Below, piece by piece: positions 10,331 through 25,300 of a DNA stretch of 64,000 nt (the stretch's first letter is position 1; each line of letters opens with the position of its first letter). Origin of the DNA: Ascidia mentula. Lineage: Eukaryota; Chordata; Ascidiacea; Phlebobranchia; Ascidiidae. Below the pieces are notes generated by a model. That model was given only the letters and a program-made list of their open reading frames with translations. It ran no database searches and was not told the DNA's origin. Location of the stretch: positions 8,127,001 through 8,191,000 of the forward strand of contig OX387199.1 in assembly GCA_947561715.1 (NCBI GenBank), given 5' to 3'. The position numbers and the translations under genes are program-made.

Positions 10331-13300
10331 CTGGGAAAACAAACCGACAGTTGTTGCCTGTGTGATTTTTGGGGTTCTTTCGCATAAACCATACAACTCT
10401 AGGTAAATTAATTTTTGCGCTTGTATCTCATCAAATTAATTACTGTTGCATAACTACAGATGTACGACGTGCTTTGTTTATGCAACAAATTTATTAATCC
10501 GCAATTTCTGTTTCTGTGTTCTTTAGTAAAACGATGCCCACAAAACTACTATTTTATAATCTAATGTATGAAGAATAAGATTGAGTTTAATGTCATCTGG
10601 CTTCAACAGTTTTCTGCGAATGCGTTTGCATACCTCTGATGTATGCTGACAACGCCACCAGGCTTCTTATGACTGGAAAGGCGACAGTTTCGTTGCTATC
10701 GGCGTGCACAACCATTGGACCCGTAGTGGTTTCGTTATCCGACTTATCGACTAACGTCGTCGAGTTCATTTGGCCGGGATTTGGGACTGCATTTGCCGCC
10801 GATTTTTTGTCTTGAGTCGTAGTTTCGAAGTGGTTGCGAAAGATAAAGGGAGTATGAGTGGACTTCCTCCGTTTCTTGTTGGGCGTTGGCTTTACTGTTG
10901 TTGTAGCTTTACTAATGGTCGTAAGTAACGCCGTCTTCGGCTGGACTGTCGTGGTTGGTTTTTCAACCTTCGTGGGTTGAGTTTCTGAAACAGCAAAGTT
11001 GCCAGATAAAGAATAATCTCATTTGCCTTGCTGTGAAAAACAACACATTAGTAATAATTACAATGTAACGACTGTAATAAAGAACATAACGATACAGGTT
11101 AACAAGGGTTATATGCATTGGCCCGAATTGACCACAGGATATCAAGATATTTATAGTTGTTCGGAAACAATGTTTCGTGGTAAAAACAGCATCGAAGCCC
11201 GTGTTCTGGTTAACAAGCACTACGTAACGAAGTTAGGAGGGAGAACAACGGCTATCAGTTAACCTACTTTCAGGATGTCGTCAGTTTCTTGAGCCTAAGT
11301 TGATTGCGCACGACACTTCGGCGCGGATAAACCATGTCACATTATTGTAATGCCTAATCTCAAGTTTAACTGTAAATAAACTAAAAAAAAACGTTTTGTA
11401 TTTATTTGTTCCAAAGATAAAAGTTGTGTATTTTAGACGCAAACTCACGCCGATTGTGTTTTTTACGAAGTAAATCAACACTATCCAATATTTTATAATC
11501 GACACACCGACATACAACCCTACAGTCAATAGTAGACTGGCAAGAATAGGTATTGGTTTCTCTTTTACCCAAATACGCAGAAGGCTTTTAATATGAGTAA
11601 TCAAAACTGCAGTGAATGAATCTCGCAATTCACCCAAGCCTTTTTCCTCCAGAGCAAACCAAAAAAGCCGATTTCGCATTTGCGTTGACTGCAGATCCCA
11701 TTTGCCCTCAGACTCGAGTTTAATCACTCGAACGCACGCCTGGGGAAGCCACTGTTTGTTAACAGTGGTAATTGTGACGACATAATGACATGCTGTAGTG
11801 AATCACGTGGCAGGTGGAGAACGCGCCGGAAATGATAGCGCTGACGGAAGCGCACTAAAACATAAAGCCCCCTGTAGTGTGCTACAGCCAAACAGACAAG
11901 AGGACACGATGTATGTTGTTTGTTAACCAACCAGAGGTTTTTTAACAGCATTAATCGTAGGGTTTAGGCAAGCAAAGCGTGTTTTGAATTTACCGAAGTT
12001 GTCTTTGTCGTGAAGCTAAACTTTTAGAAAAATAAAACCTTTTCGGAATTTTTTGTTGAAGTGAGAATATTTTGCGATATAATTGTACACTATATGGCCT
12101 TTTATCATTCTCACTATTACGCAGGAAAATATTAGTTTAGGATATGTTATTTATTAATCTAAAAACATTGTTTCATAGGATAAAAACGGAATTGTAAAGC
12201 ACTGTATTTTAAGTTTACACACCTTTTCGCCCACGAAACAAAATACTGTTTATAACCAGTAAAATTAAAGATCAATCTACGATGTGGCGCTGTCTGCCCA
12301 TTTTCATATTTTTCGGATTTATCAGTCAAGCAAAATGCGTCTGGGAGTACTCAGGGGTCAACGGTTGCACTCAAGACTGTTTCTACTCACGCACCAAGTA
12401 AGCGCCCTTTTTGTTTTTTCTCCCAACGTTTTTTTTTGCATTCATGCTTTATGTGAATGTTTGTTGCAGCAAATGTGGGAAAAACATTTGTTCCAGCGGT
12501 GCAATATTTGAGCAATTCTCGAACTGCCCCTATCCTAATGCGTGCCCCGGTGGAATGCAGGAGGTATCTGTAATTGAATCGTGTTCGGGCTCTTGCGACA
12601 GGTCAGCCGAAAAGGTAATATCCGACGAATAACAACCCGACATACAAATTTGCATGCACATTTTTAAAATAATTTTAAATTAGGAATTAGGAAAAAATAC
12701 TTCTAAATTATTATCACTCTCTGTATAGGTTTTGTTTCGGTGTAGCAGCGATCAGCGTTGCTCAGTCAACCAAACACGTTTCTGTCAGTTTCTGCCAACA
12801 TGTCGTGGCTCGTGGGGTGCGTGGGGAGCATACGGGGCATGTTCAAGCACTTGTGGAGGAAACAGATTCAGAACGAGAAGGTAATTGCCATTTCACTTGA
12901 CTCAAATCGTATCTCTCCCGAACTAAAATGGATCTGGTATCCGGAACCAATTGTCAGAGTTGAAAGAGCAAACATTGGTTTGTGTCAAGTTATTTGTGCG
13001 TTGTTTTTGCACAGTATCAAAATCCAAGAATTTGTTTTCTAAATGACAGTAATTGATAATGGCTGTTGACAATCGTTGAACCAATTTTGCGCAGTAACTC
13101 ATTTGAGGTCGCTGTGTGACTGCAACCCATGCTCTCGCGTGTTGTTTTGTAAACAAGAAACTGTCAAATTAAGTATTTATTTTTTGCGATGCAGATGTTT
13201 CTCAAAATCTGATCCCACAAGACCTAGTGTTGATTGCGCTGGGTCAAAAGGACTCAACGAAGAGGCCCAAAGTGTTGCGTGCCCGTCCTGCCCAGTCGGT

Positions 13301-16300
13301 GGTAACAATCCAACACCCACATCATCAGCAATGTAAGTGCACATATGTATTATCGCATTTTTTGACTAAAAATTTTCTCAAGCGGGAGGTTAATGTACTC
13401 AAAACTCGCGTTGATGGCCATTTTGGTCACTGGACTAGTAGATATTATAAACGTGCATTGTTACGACAACGTTTTTATTTGCCCGCGATTTTTGCGTGTT
13501 ATAGGAATCGACCCATTCGCTCCCACTTGGATCCTACCCTGATTTCGGATGAAATTTGTTTTTCAGACCAACAACAACAAAAAAGAAAAGGAGCGGATTT
13601 AATTCGTGGCTAGTGTGCATCAACGACTGTGGGCACACGCACAAGAATATCAATCTTGATACCTTGTACGGCGCCTGCGACGGTTCCGGCACATCGTGCA
13701 ACAGGTACGTTGCCCTTATAGTATCGACGTCAGCAGGAAGTGACCTTATTAACGTTGAGATCGCGACAAAATCGATTACTTTCTGCCTAAAGGTGTCTAA
13801 CATAGCGGATCCTAGGAAATGCGGGCCCGATTAGACTAAAAATGTCGGTTAAACCCTGTGCGACACAAAACACTGTGACCTTTTTTGGTCTTTTTGGCAA
13901 ACTGCGGTCCCCCTTTGTAAAGCGCGGGACGTAAATTGTTCAAATCGGTCCAATGTGCCACACCATGTGGGTGTTTAGAAGTGTTTGATATTTGTTGGCA
14001 CAATTTCTATTGGCGTTAGCACGGAAACACATTCGCCAGCTATGGCAAATGGCAACCTTTGACTATTTGAAAACGAAATGCTTCATTATTAAAACAGCTT
14101 TTACTTGTATTTCGCGGTTTTGACTGTTCGGCGACGATAAACAACACTTCTAGTGTGAAACGCTTTGCCATTTAAACGAAACATTTTTGTAACCCATAAA
14201 AGTGACCCATATAGCTATAGAAAATATGAGTCGTCGTAAGTTTCATTAGATTCCACAAGTCCAAATATGTGTTTGTGTCGCAGAACCGAACGCTACGTGG
14301 TATTTTGCAACGGAAGTCTCAGCTTCAACGCCCGCTCATGCGGTCTTCCCGGACACGAGCTCCACTGCACCAATTATTTGCCGTACGAACAATGGAGCGC
14401 CTGGAAAACCTCAACAACCACCCCATCAAAACAGGTTAAAATTTGCATGAGTAATTTCGGAGGAACTGACATTTCGGCACAATCAAATTTTGATTTTATT
14501 CTGTGTTATGCAACTATACTCTGTAGGGTAATTAGCCTGACAGAAAAGCAACACAGTATTCGTGAGTATCAAGTAAAGCAAACTGACAAAGTTATCATTA
14601 AAGTACCGATTTAAATAACAAATATAACACTGCTCCAAGCACGGGCTTAAATTATTTAGTGATCGACGAGTGGATGCAAATAGTCCTAGATAGAAGTAAA
14701 ACAAATGACTCGTATTCCCTTAAATAAACGGTCGTCTTTACACCAGAACCGCTACAGACACCAGTGGTGTTTCCTACCAGTGCTGGGGCAGCCGACCGAA
14801 GGTTGCAGACAGGAAGTGCGCGTTGAGAAGCAATGCCGTGAAACTGGTGAGTGATTAAAGCTAGCCTTAACGCCTTTGATACCAAACAGAGGTGACTGGT
14901 AGATACATCATACAACCGGAGATTGTAATGTTAACGCTTCTGCTGTGCAGATTAATTCATGAGTCAGAGCCGGAGATTAATTTTAATGATTCATTTGCAG
15001 TTTCACCGGAGAGCCTTTCTGGCACAGACTGGCTCACTTGGCTCATCGCCTTCCTGTTGGTCATCGCGTTTCTGATCTTCATCGTGGTCGTCTGTGTCCT
15101 AAAGAGGAGGCATTCCAAGAGGAAGAAGAGAAAAGGAATGGAAAGTGGACAGTCGGATAGCTTGCCACCGGTCGAAATGAAAAGTTTTGGAGGTGAGTAA
15201 AGTTGGCTAAATGATGACTTGCGCTCAAGAATAAATTAAATCCTTTGTTTTCAACCATAAGTTGCAATTAATCAAACCATTTCTGCATTTGTGGTATTTT
15301 ACGAACATAAAATACATATTTATGCCGTGTGTTTAACCAACAGAAGAAGACACTGTTTTCGAGTCCGAGTCCGCCGCACAGAATGCCAACCATGCCCAAC
15401 GGCGGAAGAGCAAAGAGGCAAGAGGAGAGGATGCTGTTACTCCAAGCAACCTGACGGTGATGCAGAGAATCCGAGTGGCTTCGGAACATTTGTACGAGAG
15501 CATCTCAGGACACGGAACACGTCTCTTCTCTCGGTCTTCGGTTGCCACGCAACCAGGCGAAGAACGGAGGTTGGAATCAGGGGAGCAAAACGCGGGAGCC
15601 GCCAAGCCGAGTTCCTCCAACCAGGCGAAAGGCAACGAGTATATAGTTGACGAGGGAGTTCCCCCGAAGGTAAATTCCCGCATGAAATGACTGTCAATCA
15701 CACTTGGCTAAAAATTGAATTAACCCATGCGCTTTCGCAATACCCACTTTTACTGTTGTTTTGAATTCCTAAACAATTTTCTAAGGAAGGATTATACAAT
15801 ACCATTTTCACAGAAATCGGAAAATACTCTGAGGGCGAAACGACTTCACCCGTTTAGGATTTCAGTCACAATCACCGATCCAGAAGGAGTACAAGTTGGT
15901 AACAGCGTGTACAAAGCAAAGATGGCAACAACAGACCAGGTCGGCACATTTTGTCTCCCGTACTTGCAATTTCTTTCAGGCCCCCAGAACACGAGGCACA
16001 AAATTAATAAATCGATGATTTAAAAATTCCCACGGTATTTCAATGTTTTACAAAAGTGGAATAACGTGATTCAAAAGAGGATATTAAGGTGTTTCGTGTA
16101 AGAACCCCATACCTCAATAGTCGATTTTTCGTGGGCCTCACCAAGACAGATGTAGTCGAAAATTGTGGGCCACATTAGTTCGTGCCTTGCACCTGCGCCA
16201 AAGCGGCAATTTACTGTTTTCGCGACAGCTTGACAAGACAGGGATATGAATGTACGGCGTCCATATCCGGACTGAGCAAAATAAACTAAGGAAGTGGCGC

Positions 16301-19300
16301 CAAAACCGCAAAGCAAATTGGCGAAAAATTGTTTGCCTTTGTGCGCTCGCGTGCAAAACGGGCGCGACCGCAGTCGGAGAAGCATGTACTTTGTGAAGTT
16401 CATCCAACCAATTGATATTGTGATACTGCACTAGACAGGAAACAGTGTTCACACAGCTCAAAGACCTGACGTACACAGGGTCACCTGGTGTCGCACGACG
16501 ATTTTCTTCTTAGTTATGCTATCAAAGACCAAACACTAAGCAATGCAATCCACAACTACTCCGTTTCGCCTTTGTAGTGAGAACGTTAAATAACGAGGAG
16601 TGTTTTTCGTTAGTTCGCCGACGAATCAGAGGGAAGCGACAAGAAGAAGAGATGGAGTCGCGTCCCAACTCCCAGAGACCAAACAAACGAGCAAAAGTTT
16701 TTCCAGAAAGATGTCGACCAAAATCCCCACGGTAATTTCATTTCAAATCAACGACAGACTGCTGACGTCCACAATCAAATTAACCATATTTAGCTACAAC
16801 TTTTACTTTTAATGCAAAGTGTGACGCATTGAAAGGACCAATTACAGCAAGTCAAGGAAACGCCACTTTACGTAATAAACCCATTCTACTCGTAGTTTTC
16901 TCCTGACTTGCCTTTAAAAGTGCTTTAGTTCGAATTTAAGATCGGGCGAACGGCGCCTACTCAAGTATTCAAAGAGTTTAGAGCTTAAATCCAAGTGGCA
17001 ACCGTTTTCAATGTAAATACTTCACGTATATCTCTGACAGAGTATTATACAAAAAATTCAACAGCCTTACGTTTTGCTTCTTCTGTCTACATAAGAATAA
17101 CACAAGCGCATATTTTCGCAGTGCCTTCAGTTAAATACGTAACGGCCGGTAAAAACGACCGAACAAACGATCAAGGAACTAGTGCTGAAAAATCGCCCAA
17201 ACAGCCAAGATTCGCCATCAGAGCTTTCCTCAAGAAACTCGCCGGCTCCCCGAAGGAAAAGTCTCACCAATACGATTCGGTGCCCAAGGAGGAACTGGAC
17301 GCGAATGGCGAAACTCAGACACGTCGGATATTCCTTCAATCGGCAAGCGGCTCGGCAATGGGTTTGGACGACGATAACGCTTCCATGTGGTCGGGAAACA
17401 CGTTTGACGGCAGCACATTTTCAGGTAAGAGTAGTCCAATAATAAACAAAATGCATTGGTGGGCGTATGGAGCGCGAAGGCTTTATACATCGTAAATCCT
17501 TTTGAGTAAACTAACTCATATGAATAGGCTTACTGTTTTTGTCCGCAACACATTATTGGTTGCAACATTTTTCCAGTCTTGTGTCAGGACAAATTAGGTC
17601 CTGTTGACTCATGTTATCATCACCGGCAATAGCAAGTTTAGGAAATGTCACAATTCTTACGTAAATTGGTTGGACAAACTTCGCATGATTATGTCTATAT
17701 GTACAATAGATGACGAAATGGCGGGAATGGACAGTGTCCGATACAAAACCCCGCGGAAGACGAAGACGCCACGACATCACCGCCGTAAAACGCGAAGCGC
17801 GGAAAATTTGTCAACAGGCAACAAGGAAAACGTTGGCCTCGCTCCCCACCATGCCGTTTCCTCCCGTTCTATGGAATTTCCGTCTCCGCCGACCGGGCCC
17901 TTGACCCCAAGCGGGGATGTGCAGTCACCCGTAACGGCCAGGTGGCCGGAGCCAAGTAGACATGAACAGGGCATAAATAGTTTAACTGTGGCCAGCCCTA
18001 ATCCGGGTGGCTACACAGACATGGCGATGCTGACCAGCGGAGACACACATGCTGTTAAACGCCAAGATATCAAGAGTTGGGTGAACTTGGGCCAGGCACC
18101 CATGCCCGAAGCCGAAGCGCCCAAGTCCAAGAAGAATGTGAATCTAAAGCTCGACCCTCAGCCGACAAGTGCGACGGACCGTGTCCGTTACGCTTCGCCG
18201 ACTAAGGGAAGCCCAAGACGTTTGGAGGATTTGGATCAGAAATACGTGGCCTCAATTCCCGTCCCACAGGTTGCCGGCCTGAAACCTGGCGATTTGCCTA
18301 CGGACACGCACGGCTACTTCCATTTGAATTACCCAAACTAGGGCCGAAGAGACATGACAAGATACACAAGTACAAAAACTTCCCTGGTGTGAATTAGTCG
18401 ACGTGCAAATATGAATCAATCACCTGGTGTTGTGCACAACGCAATAATGGCGCCGTGTTTGTGAGAGAAATTGCTCTGTGCAAACACAAAATACCCAATT
18501 TAATGAGAAAACCAGAGACCACATTATGAACTTCGTAAATCACTGTTGTTCCGACCTGAGCGACAGAAACAAGTGGGCCGATGCACTGTTGTTTAACGCA
18601 AGCTTGAATTCACGTCAGCAGGGGCGAAAACCACCAAAAGCAAAATAAATTACGTCATACGTTTTGAAATAGCGATATTAGAAAACGATATTGTGCGAAG
18701 TTTTTCCTAAACTTTTTACAACGCAGTATGGTAGCATTTGTGTATGTTTGGTGTGCAGGATAACGTACCTATTTTCAATTTTCGTTAACTTTGATGTAGT
18801 TTACACGGCTTATTGCTTTGTACGTCTGCGTCATTACGGTGTTATGCTATCAAGTGGTGCGCTCAATTTGCACAAGTTTATATTGTTTATTTTTGAGTTG
18901 TTACATTTCACTACTGTACAGAAGTTATATTCTCAAAATAAATCGTTTTTATGTTGATACAAGTGCGGCTCACATTTCAGATTTGTAATACGGGATATGC
19001 AGTACCAGCATGTGCGCGATCAAGCGAAAATAAGTGTAAATGTTAACTTATCACGAGTCCGCACCTGGGCTTTTTGGTTCAGCAACTTTCTTACTTTTAG
19101 TCGTCGAAGTTGGAACTGTTGGTGAGATTGATGAAGTAGTTGTTGTGCTTGTAACGATGCGAACTACAACAAGAAGGCCATTCAGTTAAATCGTTAAAAC
19201 AGAATTCGTCCAAAGCTGCATGCAACAAGTGCCTAAAATGTTTTCTATTTTACGTTGGGAATTAAAAGGTTTTATCAAAAATCCACAAGACATAATGACA

Positions 19301-22300
19301 ATGCATGTTCAGGTATACACCAATGAAATTGGTTTCTTTTATAGTTTGCGTAGAAGCATTATCAAATTACCAACAAAATGATACAGATTTGCGTTTGACA
19401 CAGGGATAGGTTAATTTGCATGCAAAAATTCCCAACAATTTCTTCCCCAGTGCCTTTAGTTCAAATTAAATTAATCGCATGTGGCATTTATCCCTTTAAG
19501 TAAAAAAATTCAAACCCGCCCATTCAAAGAAGCCTTTTTTACTCCAAGCCCACAATGTAACCCAACACGCCTAGCGTGGCCACCCAAGCCGCTGAAAAAA
19601 TCTTCCAAAAACAACACAATAAAACGGTGGGTTGGCACTCACTGCTTGGATGAATCTCCTTTGGCGCCGGCGCCGTTGTGCTTGTTTGTGTGGTGGTGGT
19701 GGTAGTTGGTGGCGAAGTTGAGGTTGTGACCGAAAACGGGTTCTCCAGCGGCTCGTCCGACGCCGCCGACAAAACCGACGAGGGTAGGCGATCAGTAAGA
19801 ATACGCTTTGGAACTGAAAATAAATACATAGGCAATATAGCAAATTGTAAACCAGCAAAACACAAGTTTGTGGTGAAACAAATACAAGCTGGTTTTATCT
19901 GGCAGTTGTTGCTTGCTCTTTTATACAGTTTCCAGCATAAGCACGATAATGAATGAGCTTAAACTAGAAAATATTACAAACGCAGTTGGGGATGTATGTT
20001 AATACACGTAAAAAGAAAAACTACAAAAAAAGAGGGGCAGACGATCTGCGTCAGTACATGATCCTATCCGTCTAAATTTTCGCATTCCCTTTTTCGCACT
20101 GTAACATATACGTGCAAACGAACTATAAGCTGGCGGAACTAATCTTTCATACGACCACACAGACCCTAAATCAGAGTGGCCCAACGGATGAGTGTCTCAA
20201 AGTTGCGCTATCATCCCCAAAAGGATCCAAACACCCTTAACACTTATATGTTCATTGCTTGTATTGATTGACACACCAAAGCCAAACAGAGTCTCATTTC
20301 CCCCAATGCATTGCATTTTATTCTTCACGTCACATGCATAAGAAAAGAACTCCCTGAAAGTTAAACAAATTTCTGCCAACCCTCAGTATCTAGTTCAAAC
20401 TTGAATACATTGCGGACGAGTAATGCTACTAAATATCCATGATAAGTTACAACGCGACAATGCAAATCTGGTGAACTCAATACAAAATCATAACACCAAA
20501 CAACGAATAAACTTTCCACAACCATTTAAGCTGCTCAAACGAAAGTTGTCATCGCAATAGTAGAAAAACGGCAGGTTGTCGGCTAAACGCGTCAAGACTT
20601 TCTCACCGCGCAACTTCTCACGAAAAAGTGGTTTTGAAACAAACAAACGGCCAATTTCGCACGCCAAAAGCTTCCTCGCTAATTTGCCGCCCATAACACT
20701 CTTCGCGTAGCAGAGGCCAAATGCTCATGGGCAAATGTTTGACCTCAAAGACTTAAGATGAGGGTTTGACGTCATGAGCTGTGGAAAAACGGTGCTTTTT
20801 GAGTCAGAACAGATCAGGTCCAAAAGGTAAAACACACAGTAACAAAAAAGACGAAATAGCCATAGACAAAATTCCATCAGGGGTCGATTGGAGCGTCTGG
20901 TATCGGGTTGCTACATGAGCTTTTAACACCGCCAACCGCAACTCGTTGAAAATGCAAACCACTTAACGTGGTAAAGCACTTTTTAACGACAGAAATAGGT
21001 TTGGCGACAAGCTGTTTATCATTTTCAATAAGTTTCGCATCAAAAGAGGGTATTCTGTGAAAATAGTAACGAAAGTAACGTTGAATATAAACAAAAATTC
21101 CCCTCTTACATTGCTAAGAATTACCAATATCACCACATCTCACTTTCCTGAATTTTCAGCTAAAATTGCTTTTGAAACCACTTGAAGCAATTTAATGCAA
21201 GACGTCCAAACGCTATACTCGCAGACTGGGTGTGGTGGCTATCAACCAAATGAGCTATTTGAGGACTTCGCAATTGATAAGAAATCGCCGTGAAAGGATA
21301 CCCCTGAATTGTGGTGTTTGGATTAGGATCTTCAACGGCGGAAACTCTGGCAGAAAAGATGTGAAACACGAAAGGCAAATAACGCTTATAGCCCACCTGA
21401 AGTGTATATATTGGAAAAGGGGTTGTCAATAGACCTCGGCAGGCCTGTATTTTGACTGTCAGCACCCAGTAATATTGCCTATTGCCGTGTGTCGCAACAC
21501 TTCGGAGGGACTGGGGCAACACACGCTGCACATCGTGTTAGTCAACGCCGATTCACATATAAGATGAACTACAAAAGGAGCCATTTGAGCTGTCGAAAGA
21601 CGTTTGCTCGCCTAGTTCCTGGTGAAAAGGCTCTGAGACACGCGACATATATACTTCAATTCCCAAATGCAATCCTGGTGCATAAAAGTTTTTAAAAGTG
21701 CCGTTGAATCGCGCATGATGACTAAACCACCGCAATCGATATGTTACTTCGCAACGAATATTTGAAAAAACATTTCAGAAGTAATTCACACGCAAGGAAA
21801 GTGATGAGCTCGTTAAATTGCGCGTTATTGACGTTTCCAGAGCGCCAGATCGGCCAATGCAGCGCCAATGGTTGATTTATTCCCTTCAGTAGGTTCAACC
21901 ACAGGATGCAGCTGTGGTCGCTCGCTTGTCATCGCCGATCATAACTCAATTTCGGGTCGTTTTGCAGTCTGCCCAACAGCCCTAATTGAATTTCCAGGTT
22001 TCGGACGTAGGCGAGGGACGCACGACAAGTGGTTATCAAACACATCGGCCGATCGGCGATTACGATTCATCAGATTACGTCACTCGTAGATAAGGCACAG
22101 CCTCGCCCGGTTTTGGGCGCCGAAAAGCCGCAAGAGCGCAAAATATGTCGCCTCTCAAAGTCGGTGATCACATTCCGCGGTTTCTTGACTCTACGACCTG
22201 GATTTCAACTCAAGCGGTTCATTCTGGTCGGGGCCTATTCACAGGTAATCTTCTTTCAAGCCGGCCGTCCAATGATGTCAATTGTATGATGCGCCATTCT

Positions 22301-25300
22301 AAGTGATTGCCAGTTTATTCGCTGTGTACATCTGTGTACAATTCTTAAAACTGATACAACCGCAAGGGTCAACACAAACATACAATTCGTGGCAATTTAT
22401 CTTTTTTCAAAAAACAACCAAACAAATTAACATGTTTCTTATGCTAAACATTGTGCAGAATCCAATTTATTTTGGTTCTCGGATACTTTTCAGTATAAAA
22501 AGCAACAGACTAAGCCAACATGCCGTATACAGCAAAATGATAATTCAATGTGGATATCTACCCTGTAAAATCGATCGTAAACTTGGCAGTATTCAATAAC
22601 AGTTCGGTCAGCCTGGCGCCAGACAAGCCCAGAAAGTCGCATAAAAACGGTGTTTGGACCTAGGTAATTTTCAAACGAATGGGTATCGTACGAGTTCTGT
22701 CTCTTGCTGACCCGGTCTACAATTCGGACGGTCTCTGTGTACACAAAGCGCCCAAGCAATATCGCATTGTCCGCGTCATAATGTAAGCATCACCGACCCA
22801 AAGGCAATTCTGGAATCGCCCGATTGTCGGCGTCGCGCAAAGACATTCTGTAAATATTTTCCTGTTGAATTACAAATTTCTTTCAATCGCTTCGGTTCCT
22901 AAATGAAGCCAGCTCAACGGGTTTTTGTTGTTTTTGATTGAAACAGAACACACAACCAATTAGAAATACTGAATTGTGGTTAGCACGTGTGTGTATCCAT
23001 TACGCCCGTGGTATCGCACAAAATCAAAAATTTGTTACCATCTACTAGTACCAGCGAGATAATTAACCCTTAATCAGCTTAAGTACAAAATTTAATCAGA
23101 TTACTGGCAATTTGGTTGAGTTCTACTGCTGTTTGCTAATCTCAACTTACCGCAGATGAGTAGCAAAACAAACACCCGCAGGGCGTGTGATTTTGATATC
23201 ATGTCTTCTTTGGCACAGAAACATAAATCCTTGAGTTAGAAACTTAATCTCACTGGCCCATTTGAACGGATATGTGTCAAATTGTAAATCCCAACACACC
23301 TAATAATTATGTAACAGCAAAACCTGTAACAAATTGCATGTTGAGTCTACAGAAGAAACACCTCTCATTTTTGACAGTTCAATACATTTTTATAAAAGTT
23401 TCAAATTCAAAACAGTCTTCACTTGCCAGAATATCAACTAACCCCAGACAACCTCGTTCAATAAAATGTCACAACGTTTACCAGACGAACAGAAAATGCG
23501 ACGCAACCACGGAAACATCGCCAGCAGGCCTTGGGCAATGACGTTAAGTTTTATCACTCTAACCGTAATGTACATATCTCAGCAAAAGCGGCCAGAATGC
23601 AACCTTAAACACAATATAATTAGCGCGATGGTCCGCGAAAGGATTTCGGAAATAATCTGGCCGCCGCTAAGCGTCTTCTCAAGTACCAGTGGCAAAACAG
23701 CAGGCGTAGATTCGGTCCACATCCTGCTGTTCGGCCTCCTCGCCACAAATATCTTGTTCTGGCCGTGTGGTTAGCCTTTCATTACGGACAATTGCACGTG
23801 TTTTAACCATCCAGGAATTTGCCTGTGGTCTCCTGGGCCTTTATGTACAGGCTTAGATATGCACTGTATTAAAAACTAGACCTTCCTGACAATGGTCTGA
23901 TTCGCTTAATTTGTGGTCATTTAGCACAGAATCACTCCTCGCATACCAACTAGTTTTTGCCTGACCCTGGGAACTGTTCTTCGCTTTCTTACTTGAAAAT
24001 GTAAACTAACCCGCATGCGACCGCTTTATTATTGCTTAGGATTTCAACCGTTACGCACCCGGTCTGTCAGAGCCCAACACAGAGCCTCGAAAATGCATGA
24101 CATCACTGCTGGGGTCGAAGGGGCAACAGACACGCGAGACACGGCAAAGGAAATACGCTTCTGCAACTCAAGGAATTTGCCAGGCATTGTATTCTTCTAC
24201 CAAAAGAACAATCTTCTGCATTCAGAACTTTGCGTTGTGGCTTAAAACTGAAAAGCTGTTACTGTTCTTTGAGGCTAATAGCCCTCGGTAATCCAAAAGT
24301 ACACGTTTTCGAAGCAGAGGCAGTTCGCATGTAATTTGCAACCGTGGGAACCCAAATTAGGCGACTTAAACGGTGTTTAACGCCAATTCAGGCGAACCCA
24401 ACAACTCAGAAGGTCACGAAACGCCATCGGGAGCTTTCTTGTGTTACAATTTGTTTAGCTAATGAGCATTTTAACCGTTTGGGCCAATGCGAAATGATTA
24501 TCGAAAAATTAACTGGTTGCGGGAGTTAAAATTACGTCACAATAACCCGCAATACTTCGCTATTGCGTCACAATCACAGACCTGCTTTCAGTGCAGAAAA
24601 CTACAAAGTAGAGCCTTTCTCATTTACTGTAACATTACAATCAAATGTTCTTTGATCTAAGTTTACACAAGCCTGCTGTGACGGATAAGTAAAACCGACA
24701 TGACTTGATAAGGTTGATTCGGCGTTGCTTTTATCCGCCAAAGAACGTGTTGGTTCATGAAAGGACAGCCACAACCACGCGGTCAATAACGTCAATCAAT
24801 ACATGTGACTGACTCCAAAACAAGTGCCTTTGACTGCCTGGCGTACTGACGACATATGCCATCGCGTAGTGCTTCCTTAATTGCCCGCACTCATACCAAG
24901 TATTTCTGATCCTATCTTTCCCACGAATAGGTGAGATATGGGTTTTGCTTTTCACATTTCAGATCACTATTTGCAACACGCAGTTTGGTTTTCAAGTTGT
25001 TTTACAAGCATTATAGAAAAAAAAGTTACGTTGACCTCGATATATAGATTTTCATGATCTGTTAAACATTAACAAAATAATGAAAGTAACGAATGTGCAG
25101 GAATGCGGCGAATGTGCCATAAGTTAGCAACACGAGGTTGACCTTACGTCTTACTTGCAAACTTACTGTTCTCAACTCTTCTACATTCGCTGCAAATATG
25201 ACAAACAGAAAGATACTAAACCCTGGATTTATAGCAACCTCGAAAGTTTTCAAACTTGCCAGTAGCTCGCTTCGCTCAGCGGCCGCAGCCGGAACGAAAT

